Source: Rheum nobile
Lineage: Eukaryota > Streptophyta > Magnoliopsida > Caryophyllales > Polygonaceae
Direction of reading: 5' to 3'
DNA: 64,000 nt
Assembly: GCA_027886185.1 (NCBI GenBank)
Contig: WOAB01000103.1
Span: 3,128,001 to 3,192,000 of the forward strand
The notes beneath the pieces are model-generated. The model was not told the DNA's origin. It saw only the letters and a program-made list of their open reading frames with translations, and did no database searches. This document shows, piece by piece, positions 20,983 to 32,120 of this stretch. The position numbers and the translations under genes are program-made. Position 1 is the stretch's first letter. Each line of letters opens with the position of its first letter.

Positions 20983-23037
20983 TGTAATACCCCTCAATTT
21001 CAGTAAGGGTATTTGGGTAATTTCCCAACCCTCATTTCGTAAGCAAGACGCGTTCGGCGTATTCGGAGTTTCTGTAACGTCTTTGATTTCTGTAATAATC
21101 TTTTTGAACGGTGTAATATACGTTTTAACGCATTTGTGGTGGGTCTTAGAGTATTTTTGAAAGGGTAATAAAAATACATTCTAACCCAAATCCGCGAGTG
21201 AACCACGACCTGGGGCAAATGGCGCGTTCGTGGCATTTTCGCGACAGCGGAAGAGTTTCCGCGATTGCGGAAACGTGTTCGTCGTCTTCTTCCAGAACCT
21301 CGCGCGTTTCGCCGGTTTGGATGCCGCCGTTACGCCGGGGGGAGGCTGATCGATTCATCTAGCCGGCGTTACTCTCCTTCTCACCCTATAAATAGGGCCT
21401 TCAAGCTCGGAGAATCTTCATCCAGCCCTCGATCGATCTCTCTCTCCCTCATTCGAGCCTCACCGGAGTTCGTGCGTCGTCGGAGTTGTTCGCCGGAGCT
21501 TTTAGGTGGTTGTCAGTGGTGCTTTGGAGGTTTTGTGGTGGTAGAAGTCGAAGCAAGCCTCGTCCGAGCCAGTCGTCGCCGCCGGTGAGCCTCGATTCAT
21601 ATTTTAGAGTCGCGTCTGGGGGAGTCCCGCGACCGCAGCTATGAACACCGCGATCGCGGCTCTGCCCAGAAATCCGCGACCGCGGAAGTTCGCAAGCGCG
21701 ATCGTGGCTTGCTTTCGCAAGCGCGATCGTGGCTTGTTTTCGCAAGCGAGATCGTGGCTTGGAGGAGCCCGGTCCCGACTTTGACCCTCGTTTCCTTTTG
21801 ATTCTTTCGTTCGTATACTTTATCCGTTCGTATCAAATCTAACTTAGGGTTCCGTCATCGTTTCATTGTCGTCGTAGGAATCCGTAATCAGATTCCAGTT
21901 TTCCAGATACCCGGAACTCGACAACTACGTTCGTCTCGATTAAGGCAAGTGGCGGTTTGCTCTTGCTTATCATTCCATGTTTTCGTTAATTATCAATTAT
22001 TTTAATTGTTAATTAAATTGGGATAAAATATTGTTTTCGTTTGGGAACCGATTTTATAAATGTGTGAGTAAAATGTGATATTATAATAGGTTGTATTTAT
22101 TGCTAGAAACAACGCTATTATATCTGTTATTACCATGATGGTATTGGTGTGGATTATTGTGTGGTTTTAATTGTGTAGTTAGAACGAGTTTTCGTAGGAA
22201 CGCTATGTACCTCGCGAGATCTAGTCGTTTCTTTATAACTGGTATTAGGAGGATTTTGCCGTAGTACTTTCCCTGGTCATGACTGTACCCTTACTCAGGG
22301 TAGGTGCACACAGCTGGTGCCGACAAATCGGCATTTATTCCCCAAGATATCTCTCGTGATGAGATGATATTCCTTAAAAGCTTCAACATAAATATGCGTT
22401 TTGGAATTAAATAAGATAAGTGCGATTATGCACATAATTAATGAACCTTCGGGCGAGAAGTACAACTTGGAACCCGCTCGGACTTCGGTTAGAGTAAGTC
22501 CTCCTTCCAATATGAATTTGTATTACGCGGTGAGGTTGGTCGTGGACCCAAATGATCAAGTCATTTTAAACGCTTGTGTGAAATTATAACGTTCCCAAAC
22601 ACTTGTCATACTTTCCGATAAGACTCAATATTTTGGAGTCTTCTCTTCATACGTTTCCCTTAAGACTCACTCTTTTGGAGTCTTCTCTTGTTCATACCTT
22701 TTCGTATGTTTCCGTAGAAGTGTTGAGGTTCACTTTCGTCATCGGTTATTATTCGAGAAACGACAGGTGTAACCTAATACGACTACTTAGAACCTTTTCT
22801 ATTTTACCCTTGCATAGTCTTTCATTAGACTAACCAACCGGTTATTTTTCCTTTGCATGGTTGGCTGGTGTCATCCGTCTCATACGGCACATCAGGTAAA
22901 CAACCCTTCCCATGAAGGCCAGATTACGACGTTGAGAGCAGATGGAGGTTTAAAGAGTTTTTCTCAAGGTTGAAGATCCTAGGCGTGAGATCGCTCCGAT
23001 CAAGACCCTTAGTGAATTTTATTTAATTTAAAGACTT
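20983..23037 (+). repeat. Gypsy A 3' LTR, 3'-truncated
   Basis: This copy parallels 11089-14236 of the left LTR, without the solo LTR, and stops at AAAGACTT. A TATA box is at 21387-21394. The last ~200 bp, including the GTTACA end, are missing. Confidence 0.9.
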
Positions 23038-24240
23038 CTGTTATTGTTATATTGATAATATAGGCCCTTTCAATCATAGTATGATGAATATGCATTTGAT
23101 GATTGAGTCATATCACTACTGAACAAATGAACTGAGATATATTTTAAATCACAACTGAACAAACTAAATCACTACTTAACAAACGAATTGAGATTCAAAT
23201 TTACGATTGCCTTATGTTTAAATCACTGTTGAACTAAAAACAAACGAAATTGTAAAATCAAGAAAAATTATTTATATATTTTACAGTTCAGTTTAATGAA
23301 TTCATTGTGAACGTACCTGCTAAATGTCAAAAACTTCTTTGCTATTACTCTTGTGCAAGACCAGTTTTTTGTACTGTAATTGTGGGAGGCACTCTAGTTT
23401 TATACCCATGTTGCATGATCATGCTAAATATAAGGCAATCGATATAATATTGATTTGATTATGCAGATATTACATTGTCTTAATACTGCCATATCATGCT
23501 TAATATTTGAGTTAATTGTGCATATATTACATTGAATTTATACTGCCATATCATACTGAATATTTCATTTCATTCTGCAGATATTACATTGCCTTTATGG
23601 ATTGTAGATTAGAAAAAACACGATTGCAGATGCTGAAAGTGGATAAAATCGTGATTGCATAATATATCATTTTATTTGATTCTGCAGGTTTTTTATTGCA
23701 GAAAATTTCACGATTGCAGAATATTTCCTTTGATTCTGCATATATTACATTTCCTGTTACTTTTATGTATGTTTTATATCATTTCTTTTAGCTTTGAGGC
23801 ATTTATTTTAATCTATGTGTTGTCAATGCAGTATTTTTGTTATTTGTTAGCCAAATTTGCAGTAGCAACTATTTGTTTTGTGTTTATTTAATTGTTTTTA
23901 GAATGTTTCTTTGCTATTTGTAAGCACAACATGTTGCATTTTTTTCTTAGTTGTCATAGCAGAGCAGGTTGCGTTTATTTAATTGATTTTAGAATGTTTG
24001 TGTGGTATTTCAACAATTTGTTAATGTTTTTGTGATCTGTTTTGCAATCAAATATGCCTATTGAAAACTGCATATTAGGGATATATACAAATCTGCAACT
24101 TTATTTCTGGCTACCATAATCTTTTGGCATAGGAAATTCGTACAAATATTCACGTTTAGGAAAACTGCATATGATACTCAATATATTTATGAGTAAGGAA
24201 ATCAATTATTATCCAAATATACTAGCAGATCTTCGAATTA
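23038..24240. other. Helitron interior of unknown content, with diverged repeats
   Basis: The stretch has no recognised gene. From about 23470 to 23760 the words CTGCAGATATTACATTGCC and CTGCCATATCATNCT recur four times at uneven spacing, suggesting a decayed tandem repeat. Open frames are low-complexity. Confidence 0.4.
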
Positions 24241-24275
24241 AGGAAAAAAGAAATAAAACCGAAAATAACGGATTG

Positions 24276-24388
24276 AGTGCCACGTGTCCATATTGATAAT
24301 ATAGCGCCACGTGACAAAAAAAAATTGGTGCATTGTTGGAGTGCCACGTGGCTCAGTCGGTATTTGCGTTTAGTAGTTATATAGTAGA
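24276..24388 (-). promoter_or_regulatory. Helitron 5' terminal region with three G-boxes
   Basis: Three CACGTG palindromes lie at 24281-24286, 24308-24313 and 24345-24350, each preceded by C or GC as in ABRE-type G-boxes. The proposed Helitron 5' end (TC on the minus strand) is at 24387-24388. The spacing suggests a promoter-like module at the element's start. Confidence 0.5.
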
Positions 24389-24457
24389 TTAAAAGGCCAT
24401 AGAATGGTTTTTAAATTTTATCCCAAGAATATAGATAAAAAGGGCTAGTATTAGAAT

Positions 24458-24872
24458 TAGAAGTCAAACGGGTCATACGGGTCAGGTCGATTGCGGGTCT
24501 AATTTTGTGGGTCGATTGTGGGTCGGGTCATTGCAGGTTAGGTACGGGTTTGGGTCGACCCAACGGGTCGAGAGCGCTATGTCAAAATTTATAAAATAAA
24601 TATTAAAATAATATAATATTTAATATATAACAAATTATAATATACCAAAAAATTATTATTATATAATATTTTAATAATAAAGTATATTATAATATTTAAT
24701 ATATAAAATATAAACACATTTGTAATGATCCAACGGGTCAATGACCCAACCCAGAAATTTTCGGATCGAACGGTTCGGATTACTTTTGACCCAATACTTT
24801 TCGGATCGGGTCTCAACCCAAAAAATATGGATCGGGTCGGGTTTGTAGGTGGGTTAGATTTTGACAGCTCTA
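24458..24872. mobile_element. hAT-type MITE with GGGTCG-rich ends
   Basis: The 415-bp element is flanked by the perfect 8-bp duplication ATTAGAAT (24450-24457 and 24873-24880), the hAT hallmark. The right end is TTTTGACAGCTCTA; the left end TAGAAGTCAAAC is a diverged partner. The interior is rich in GGGTCG/CGACCC words around an AT-rich core and encodes nothing. Related copies occur at 46375-47050. Confidence 0.88.
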
Positions 24873-24880
24873 ATTAGAAT

Positions 24881-25316
24881 GGTCAAATAGTAATGTATTT
24901 TGAAATTTATTTTGGTTAAAAACGTATTCATATATGCAAGAAAACAAATTTGATTGAAATTTTTGTAAATCTAAAATCATAGTTATAAACATTTTAAAAC
25001 TAAATATAATTTAAATTGAAAATAGAAAAATATGAGTTTAATCTCTAATATAGTTCTTTTAAAATTTAGTTCAATTCATATCTGATATGGATAGATTTCA
25101 TAATTTAAGTAATATATTTAACTAATTGTTAAACAATGTATAATTAAAGTGGGATTAAATACTTGTTCAATATATAATTAAAATGAATTTATTGTTATAT
25201 TTTTTAAAAGGCTGGATGAGTTGGCAAATGATGGTTGGATGGGTGATGAAACATATGCGAATTGAACGTGTTGACGACACGTAGAATTTAGGCATTCTCT
25301 TTAGTATATGTATAGA
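24881..25316 (-). other. AT-rich DNA ending in a second Helitron-like 5' end
   Basis: At 25316 the minus strand begins TCTATACATATACTAAAGAG after an A, a second good match to plant Helitron 5' ends. Whether this or 24388 is the partner of the 3' end at 8612 cannot be settled by eye. The rest is AT-rich with no gene. Confidence 0.45.
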
Positions 25317-25439
25317 TTAGGGAAATGTTCTAGTGAGAAAGATTAATAGGGTGGGAAATGAGAATAAAAAACGACACGACCATTTTTTTGGGGAAAAACG
25401 TGCATTTTTTAAAGAAAAAAACTCCAAAAAAGACTCGTG

Positions 25440-26050
25440 CGCACAAGATATGACATTTGCATAGGTTTTGGGTTGTGTATGCATGGATTTTGACTTGTAT
25501 GTGCATCTAAATTCTACTTGTGAGCATCGTTTTTCTCGATTAAAATGCGCATGAGTTTTGAACTATATGTGTAATCATTTTGAAGTACGTGCATGCATTT
25601 CTACATGTATTTGTAATTTGTACTAGGTGCGCATGAGTTTTCACTTACATGTTTTCTAGAAATAAAAATGTGCGTGACTTTGTGTAAGTGAAAATTCATG
25701 AACATAAATGTGCACATGTTTTTGTCTATATGTGCATAGATTTTGATTGTATGTGTGACTTTGTTTAGTGGAAATTCATGCACATACAAGCAAAAACTTA
25801 TCCATTTTTTGAAATGTGCACAAGATTGTGCGTGTATGTGCATAGATTTTGATTGTATGTGTGGCTTTGTGTATGTGGAAACTCATGCACATATATGCAA
25901 AACCCTATGCACTTCTTAAAATGTGCACAAATTTGTGTTTCATTTGACTTTATGTGGATGAGTTACAAAATGCACAATTTTTGCTTGTATGTACATGAAA
26001 ATAAGTTTTTATGTGCATGATTTTTGTGTTGTATATGCTAGCGAATTCGA
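25440..26050. repeat. Degenerate tandem repeat of TGTATGTGCAT-type units
   Basis: Variants of TGTATGTGCATNNATTTTGA and of GACTTTGTGTAAGTGGAAATTC recur about every 30-60 bp. The copies are strongly diverged. Methionine/histidine-rich frames here are products of the repeat. Confidence 0.65.
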
Positions 26051-26934
26051 AAAAAACACATTACATATGCGCCTGCCCATATTTCCCCCCAAAAATACGA
26101 TTTTTTGTCAAATAAAATTCGATCGTGTCAAATTATTTAGATTTTTTTTAAAAAAATTGGGCATTTAGTTTTCTTAAATCAAATAACCCATATTCATTTC
26201 TTACCTTAAACACTCTTTTTTAGGTGATCCAAATCTATAGATTATATAAAAAAACTGCACAAGTACTATTCTCGATGGCACAATGGATAGAGTAGCTTAT
26301 CATTCTTATTAGACTGTCTGAATCACCTTCCATTTTAAGTTGAGATTGTTACGTAACACTTTGTAAATTGATTTCCTTGCAAGTTCAAGCCATTAATAAA
26401 CTCAATGAAAGATACTTTTGACTTGCACGACTAGAGTCATGGGCTCACGTAGTCTCTCGATGAGTCCCGCAATGGGACAAACTTGCTTGTCAGAAGCACA
26501 CATATACAGGACGAAAATGCACGGTGAAATATGTGAAGGAAAATTTTATCCCGTTATTAGATATTTAAATGCTTTAAGAGGAATTTTAAAAACGGTTTTT
26601 CTAACATCTAATTTAGGATCTCATGTATAAATTTGATACGAATTATATATGAAAGAGTAATATTTTTTTTGATGCAAAACTTCTTTCCGGGATCACCTTG
26701 GAGAACAACGGTTTTTCTAAAATCTAACTCCTCTATTTAGTCCACACGAGCACGGATCTAGATAGCTAGAACGCCGGAACGGGTCAAACTCCGGTCTTGG
26801 CACCGGGGCGATGTCACGGCTGCAAGTGAAATTGTATCTTTGATTTGAATTACAATCTCTCGTGAATCACTTCTCACGTGAATTGCTTGGCTAATCAATA
26901 TTAGCTATCTCTTAATCTTTTATTTTTGAAGGCA
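26051..26934. other. Unassigned intergenic DNA
   Basis: No gene is seen. A GC-richer patch at 26730-26830 and an AT-rich remainder have no recognised motif. Confidence 0.4.
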
Positions 26935-26944
26935 TGTAAAAATA

Positions 26945-27516
26945 GAGTCCGTTTCGGGTGCGAAATATGTTTACCGTGCGAAATGCGAAACGGTTATATT
27001 CATCCGCGTTCATAAATAGACACCACATATTCATTATCTGTGCGGTAATGTTCATTATCTGGGGGTAATATTCAAGGGGCTGTACTGTTAAAAAAAAAAG
27101 GGAGGAGAGTGAATAGTGATGCGATGGCATAACCGTAAATACGGCAAACTTTTTTTTTTCGGTCAACAATTTTTTATTTATTGTCTCTGATCGTTCTGGA
27201 ATAGACAATTATTGACGTTCACATATAAGTACTACATGTTCATTTTATGTGCCGTAAAAGTTCACATATAACATGATCATGTTCCAACACATGTCTTTGA
27301 ACATTCAGTGCTTATTTGTGAACCTGAATGTACAAATAAATGAATATTTAGTGTTTATCTGTGAACCTTCTATATAGGCTATTCCAGAATGATCATGAGA
27401 CGAAAACGAAAAAAAAAAAATTTGTTGACCAACAAAAAAAAATAAAAAAATATTTGTACGGCCGAGATCGCTTCGCATTTCGCACGGGAAGGGCATTTCG
27501 CATGGGAACCCAAATC
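26945..27516. mobile_element. Mutator-like MITE
   Basis: The 572-bp element is bracketed by the perfect 10-bp repeat TGTAAAAATA (26935-26944 and 27517-27526). Its ends are inverted and similar: both contain TGCGAAAT followed by CCGTGCGAAATGCGAA. An inner inverted repeat (GGTCAACAA...CTGATCGTTCTGGAATAG against its complement near 27380-27430) allows a long hairpin. It encodes nothing. The inner part is shared with 47970-48560. Confidence 0.75.
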
Positions 27517-27526
27517 TGTAAAAATA

Positions 27527-28718
27527 TAGCTAATGTATTATATTACCACATACCATATATCTCACAAGATATAATTAATTCCTTTTATCATTAAGTAATA
27601 GATAACACTTTATCATTAATTGATAAAATCCATTCTTCCACTTTATTAGCCATAGCCGAAAATCTCAATCCCACTATGGGTCTCAGGTTGCTTTGATCTA
27701 GCCCAATTACTCTATTGTATGTGACCTTATAGGACCCAGATATAATAACAATGGGTCAAAGCTAATTTATCTCATAAGTCATAGTTGGCTTCTAGCAAAG
27801 CACTAAGACTACCTAAAATATCCGGATTATAAATTTTCATTATTAATCCTATTCTATCATTAGTAATTGTCATCTTGATTAAAGAACATATTCCTTCAAT
27901 CTCCCACTTATCCTTAAGATAGTGTGCAATATCAATTCCTTTGTTACTTAGTGTCTAATTTGATGATATGATAATATTTTATGTAATCCAAATCCATATT
28001 CAAATTGTTTCTTGAAATCTGAGTTTGAACTATCAAAACAAATGATTACTTTTAATCCATTTGAGCACGACCATGCATTTTCAATTCTTACTCTTCAAGT
28101 GGCCAAGACATTGTTCCTATCCATAAATATACAGATATATAAATAGGAGGACTTCTCTAATCTTGTATGACTATAGCTCCCACTCAATTTTCTACAATCC
28201 CGATCACTGTCTTTATAGTCGCCTTTTACGAAACGGTGTTTGACAATGTCAAAGACTACCAATCTCCAAGCAAGAGGAATATCATACTCATGTTTGAGAA
28301 ATCTACTAATCATAGTTAACCTTAAAATTCTACAACTCATTTGAAGAATATTAAGGTAGGTTTGCCCAATATGTATCGTTTATACATATGCATGTAATTG
28401 ATTAGACATCTCTATGTCCCTATAGCCCATGAAACTTGGCGCTATCAATCAACTTACATAATATCATGTATTGAGTCATTTATGTCCAACATAATGACTT
28501 AGATTATGGACAACTCATAATGCATAATATCAGTTCACTTAATAGGGTTTCATCCACCATAACTTTTATGATGATCCTACTTGATAATTATAAATTATTA
28601 GGACATTTTATTTAATTCTAAACAATAATTAAATAATAATGAAACTTTATTTCAAAAACAAATGTTTCAACAATCATGAAATCAACATCCATAATCTCAA
28701 AACAATACAGTCTCAAAG
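27527..28718 (-). repeat. Probable decayed Copia LTR and flank
   Basis: The segment follows the pol end of the Copia remnant on the minus strand and has the AT-rich, stop-filled character of an LTR. It includes TCTCCCACTTATCCTTAAG and AGTGTGCAATATCAATTCC, which I associate with Copia LTRs in dicots. Boundaries are not visible. Confidence 0.4.
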
Positions 28719-29905
28719 TCATTCTCCAATGTGCTTGAGTCCCCTAGCCCTAGTGTAATTATAATGCTTGGGCTTAAATAAAAGTTTAGTCAACGGATCT
28801 ACAATGTTGTCTTCCGTATGTATTTTGCAAAACTACATTTTTTCTTTAACGACTAACTCATCATCTCCTCCATACACCAAGAGATCATCCTTACTGCTTC
28901 TTAAGTACTTTAGGATGTTCTTAGTTGTATTCTAGTGAGCTTCACCTGGATTCGATTGGTATCTGATGCACATATTCAAAGCAAACGCAACATCTAGGCG
29001 AGTACAAATCATGGCATACATGATGGATCCTATTGTTGATGCATAGGGGGTCCTGTCCATCCTCTCTATCTCATCAAGTGTCATTGGACACTACTCCTTG
29101 CTAAGATGTAAGCCATGTTGCGTAGGCAAGAATCCTTTCTTAGAATTCTTCAAATTGAACCTATCAAGAACCTTATCCACATAAGTTCCTTGACATAGTC
29201 CAATAAGTCTAATAGATCTATTTCTATGGATCTTGATGCCTAAAATGTACTATGTCTCTCCCAAGTCATTTATTGAAAAAAACTTCTTAAGCCAATCCTA
29301 AACAAACTCTAGCATAAGAATGTTGTTTCCAATGACTAGTATGTCATCCACATATAAGACTAGGAAAATCACTTTGCTCCCACTAAACTTCTTGTAAACA
29401 CAAGTTTCTTCTTCACAACTGTTTGACCACTTCATCAAATCAAAGATTATAACTCATTGATGCATGCTTAAGTCCATAAATGGACTTCTTAAGCTTACAT
29501 ACTTTCGTAGGATGTTGTGGATCCTCAAAACCCTCAGGTTGTGTCATGTATACTTCCTATTTTAAATACTCAGTTAGAAAAGCGGTCTTGACATCTGTTT
29601 GATAGATCTCTAATCATAATGAGATGCAATTGCTAGGATTATCTGAATGGATTTGATCATGACAACTAGTGAGGAGATTTCATCATATTCAATACCATGA
29701 ATCCGTCTAAAACCTTCTACAACCAGTCTCACTTAAAAAACTAATACGTTTTCACATTGTCTATTTTGAGTTTGTAAACCCGTTTGTACCATATGGGTAC
29801 TACCCCATCTGACAAAACTATCAAGTCTTATACTTGATTCTCGGACATGGAATCCATCTCAGACTTCATGGCTATACGCCATTTCTCGGAGTCTGGACTC
29901 GCCAT
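28719..29905 (-). pseudogene. Degenerate Copia reverse transcriptase and RNase H
   Basis: Reading the minus strand across many stops and shifts gives the start of reverse transcriptase (SEKWRIAMKSEMDSMSENQV), then VYMTQPEGFEDPQHP, KVCKLKKSIYGLKHAS, then TRLDVAFALNMCIRYQSNPG, and an RNase H tail (NIVDPLTKLLFKPKHYN) ending at 28719-28721. The order and motifs are those of Copia pol. Catalytic YVDD is degraded. No long open frame survives. An integrase fragment from a similar Copia protein lies at 32938-33490 on the same strand and may be the other half of this element, separated by later insertions. Confidence 0.8.
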
Positions 29906-29944
29906 AACTTGCTTGTATGTAGTAGTATTGGCCCTAGGCAATCC

Positions 29945-30110
29945 CTCGCGCTCCCATGGCGCCCCCTGGTGCGCCCCCATGGCACTCCCCTGACGCGCCC
30001 CCTAGCGCGGCCCAATGATGTGCCCCCATGGCGCGACCCCTGGCAGCGCGCACCCCCTAGCAACGCGTCCCCCTAGCAGCGCGCCCCCGTATGGCACCCC
30101 CGGGTGTCAA
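29945..30110 (+). repeat. GCGCNCCC-type GC-rich array, copy 1
   Basis: Words such as GCGCTCCCATGGCGCCCCCT and GCGCCCCC(A/T) recur about every 12-20 bp. Similar arrays are at 31200-31420 (weak) and 32470-32740. Confidence 0.7.
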
Positions 30111-30164
30111 ACGCCTATCCCTTTTCTCTTGCTTTTATCTACTTGTTTTATGCTTGAGAGTGTT

Positions 30165-31015
30165 TGTTAGGAAGTGAACTTTTCAAAACTCCAATTCCCT
30201 ACCAAGTTCCCTTCCTCAGTTTTCCTAGTTTTGACGATGACAAACACTTTGCTATTAATATTTCCATATGTGTTGATAAACACGAAACTTAAGAATTGGA
30301 AATACAAGACAAAGACCAAGACGCCAGATTTGGGAACTGGCACAGAAACTAAAGAACGACGACGCCGCGAAAGATTGAAACAAGATATGAAGAGCGGCGG
30401 CGATCCGTTTAGGGTAGATCTTTACTTAGAGAGAGAAGATAAAGATTATCATGTTTCCATGTTATTTTAGGAGATTCTATGTATATCTTTTATGGAAACA
30501 AAAGGTGTAAAATCGTGGAAGATTATATTTGGTAACAAATGTTATATTTCCGATTATTTTTTGAATATTTTATTTGTGCAAATCAACCAGCTGTAGATTC
30601 TGTTTCTACACGGTTGAGTTGCATAAATAGAGTAATCAAAACTCTCTCACACTGACGGATTTTCACTCATTGCTTACGAAGGAGAAAACAGAGCTTGTTC
30701 TTTGAAGAAGAACTGTGTAAGTCACTTGCTTGTTGTGTGCTTGATTTGGTCGAACTAGGTAGAGAGTCTTAAGTGTGTCTTAAGTCTTTAATCTGTATGT
30801 TCTATCCTAGTTGATTGTAATCGAAGCATTAATAAAAGAAGTAGACTTTCAAATCCTCTTGAAAGAAAGGTAGTGGGTTTTATCCTGGATAACTAGTTGA
30901 TTATCAAAGGTTCCCACTCTAAGGAACTAGTCTTGATTCTGTGTTATTTACATATTCCGCTGCTAAGGAACTGAACTCTCAGTTCCCTTTGATTTCTAAC
31001 ACGTGCGATCATACA
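30165..31015 (+). mobile_element. Solo LTR (Copia-like)
   Basis: The 851-bp insert starts TGTTAGGAAGTG and ends GATCATACA. It is flanked by the perfect 5-bp repeat GTGTT (30160-30164 and 31016-31020). It contains a likely TATA (CATAAATAGAG near 30624) followed by a run of typical U5 sequence. No coding is present. An alternative end at CTAACA (31001) mirrors the TGTTAG start but lacks a matching duplication. Confidence 0.75.
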
Positions 31016-31020
31016 GTGTT

Positions 31021-31541
31021 GACCACTTATTGTGAACCAAACCCATTAACTTTAAGCCCATGGCCTTTGCTGATAGACTATTTAAACCACCTTGTGTGCT
31101 ACTTTGCAATCTAGATTTAAGTTAAAGGTTTATTGTGAAGAGTTGAGGTTTTTCTCCTCCCATAAACCCTTAGGCCTCACGCTCTAAGGTTGTGGTTCCA
31201 TCGCTCCCACTCATCTCCTTCACCCCCTCATTCTCTATCGCTCACGCCCAAGGGCCTCATGCCCCCATCATCCCTCGCTCAGTCGCGCCTTGTGGCTGAG
31301 CCAGTCTTCGCCGCCACGCTCCACTGTAGCCGCGCCCTAAGAAACCTCATTTTGAGGTTTATTGGCCTTCACGCTCCCCTGGTGCTGCGCCCCCGTAGCG
31401 CCTCCTTTTGAGGTGATTTCCAGCCATCATCCAATGCATCTAAAGGAAGAGTCTAGCCAAGGAAGAGGAAGGCAACCTTGCTTGTGCCACGGTTCGAGCC
31501 CACGCACCCGGAGTGCCTCCCCGTGGGAGCGTTTCGCATCA
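31021..31541 (+). repeat. Gypsy-like LTR remnant
   Basis: The sequence ends GCATCA at 31541, three bases before a primer-binding site. Part of it (about 31075-31220) is repeated at 32745-32930, as expected for a second LTR. The left part was split by the solo LTR at 30165. Confidence 0.55.
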
Positions 31542-31543
31542 AT

Positions 31544-31555
31544 TGGTAACAGAGC
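31544..31555 (+). promoter_or_regulatory. Primer-binding site-like sequence
   Basis: TGGTAACAGAGC is one base different from the usual initiator-Met complement TGGTATCAGAGC and lies just after the LTR end. Confidence 0.6.
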
Positions 31556-32120
31556 TCAGCGGCCAAGCTAAGTTACTTTCTTTTTCACTTTCATTACTTA
31601 GTTTCACTAATTTTTCCATTCCCCATTGCTTCCCCTTGCATTTCCCCCATTTTCCCTTCTTTTTGTGCTTCCTCCACCGCGTCACCACCACTGACGACCG
31701 CAGCCCCACCCACCGTGCCTATATAGCCAGCCGCCACCTTCCCCTACATTTTCCACGTTAACCTAGATATCTAGGGTTTTCCAAGAGCCAAGACAAAAGA
31801 GGGGACCATTACTAGCAAAAAGCCAAATTTACTTTTCCAAAACCCATCTTCCTTGTTTGTCCAAAAGGGGAAAGAAGACAAGACCACTTTTCGCCTGTTT
31901 TGCCATGTGATCCTTCTAGGAAGCTTCCTAGTTGGTGGGTTTGTGACTTGTCCACTTGTGGCCTTCTTTTTCCCTCCCTTTCTCAAGTCATCCTTTGCCA
32001 CCCAAAAAATCAAAATTAATTGTCCAAGATAGAGTGGAATTTTGATTTGTTGTGAAAGGATGTAGCTTACTTGATCTTTGATTTCTTGTACCTTGCTGCC
32101 TTGATGTTTTGCTTGAGATC
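31556..32120 (+). other. Leader of the gypsy remnant
   Basis: The stretch between the primer-binding site and the gag ATG has no recognised coding motif on either strand. Confidence 0.45.

Larger units (their letters stand above)
11089..23037 (+). mobile_element. Ty3/gypsy element A (Tekay-like, chromodomain type), defective
   Basis: The left LTR (11089-14437) and right LTR (20983-23037) are direct copies starting TG(TA)TAATACCCCTC. An initiator-Met primer-binding site follows the left LTR. The internal region encodes an extra acidic ORF, gag with two zinc knuckles, protease, reverse transcriptase, RNase H, integrase and a C-terminal chromodomain-like segment, in the order of the Tekay/Del group. 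All coding parts contain stops or shifts. The right LTR is cut at 23037 and lacks the last ~200 bp, so no target duplication can be tested. The LTRs differ at roughly 4-5% of sites by eye over the first 150 bp, so this copy is older than element B. Confidence 0.93.
8612..24388 (-). mobile_element. Helitron, minus strand, split by a nested gypsy element
   Basis: The left end has the form of a Helitron 3' terminus on the minus strand: a short hairpin (CGTG CAAGA CACG) followed within 15 bases by CTAG and then T (8611-8640). Helicase-coding remnants (8974-9720) lie 360 bp inside it on the same strand. At the right, the minus strand begins TCTACTATATAACTACTAAA at 24388 with A before the TC, which resembles plant Helitron 5' ends. 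A second candidate 5' end is at 25316. Removing gypsy A (11089-23037) would leave about 3.8 kb. The element lacks a Rep domain, so it is a deleted copy. Confidence 0.6.

Noticed and set aside
24217..24388. Small separate Helitron between CTAG at 24219 and the 5' end at 24388
   Set aside because: No GC-rich hairpin precedes the CTAG, so it is not a credible 3' terminus.
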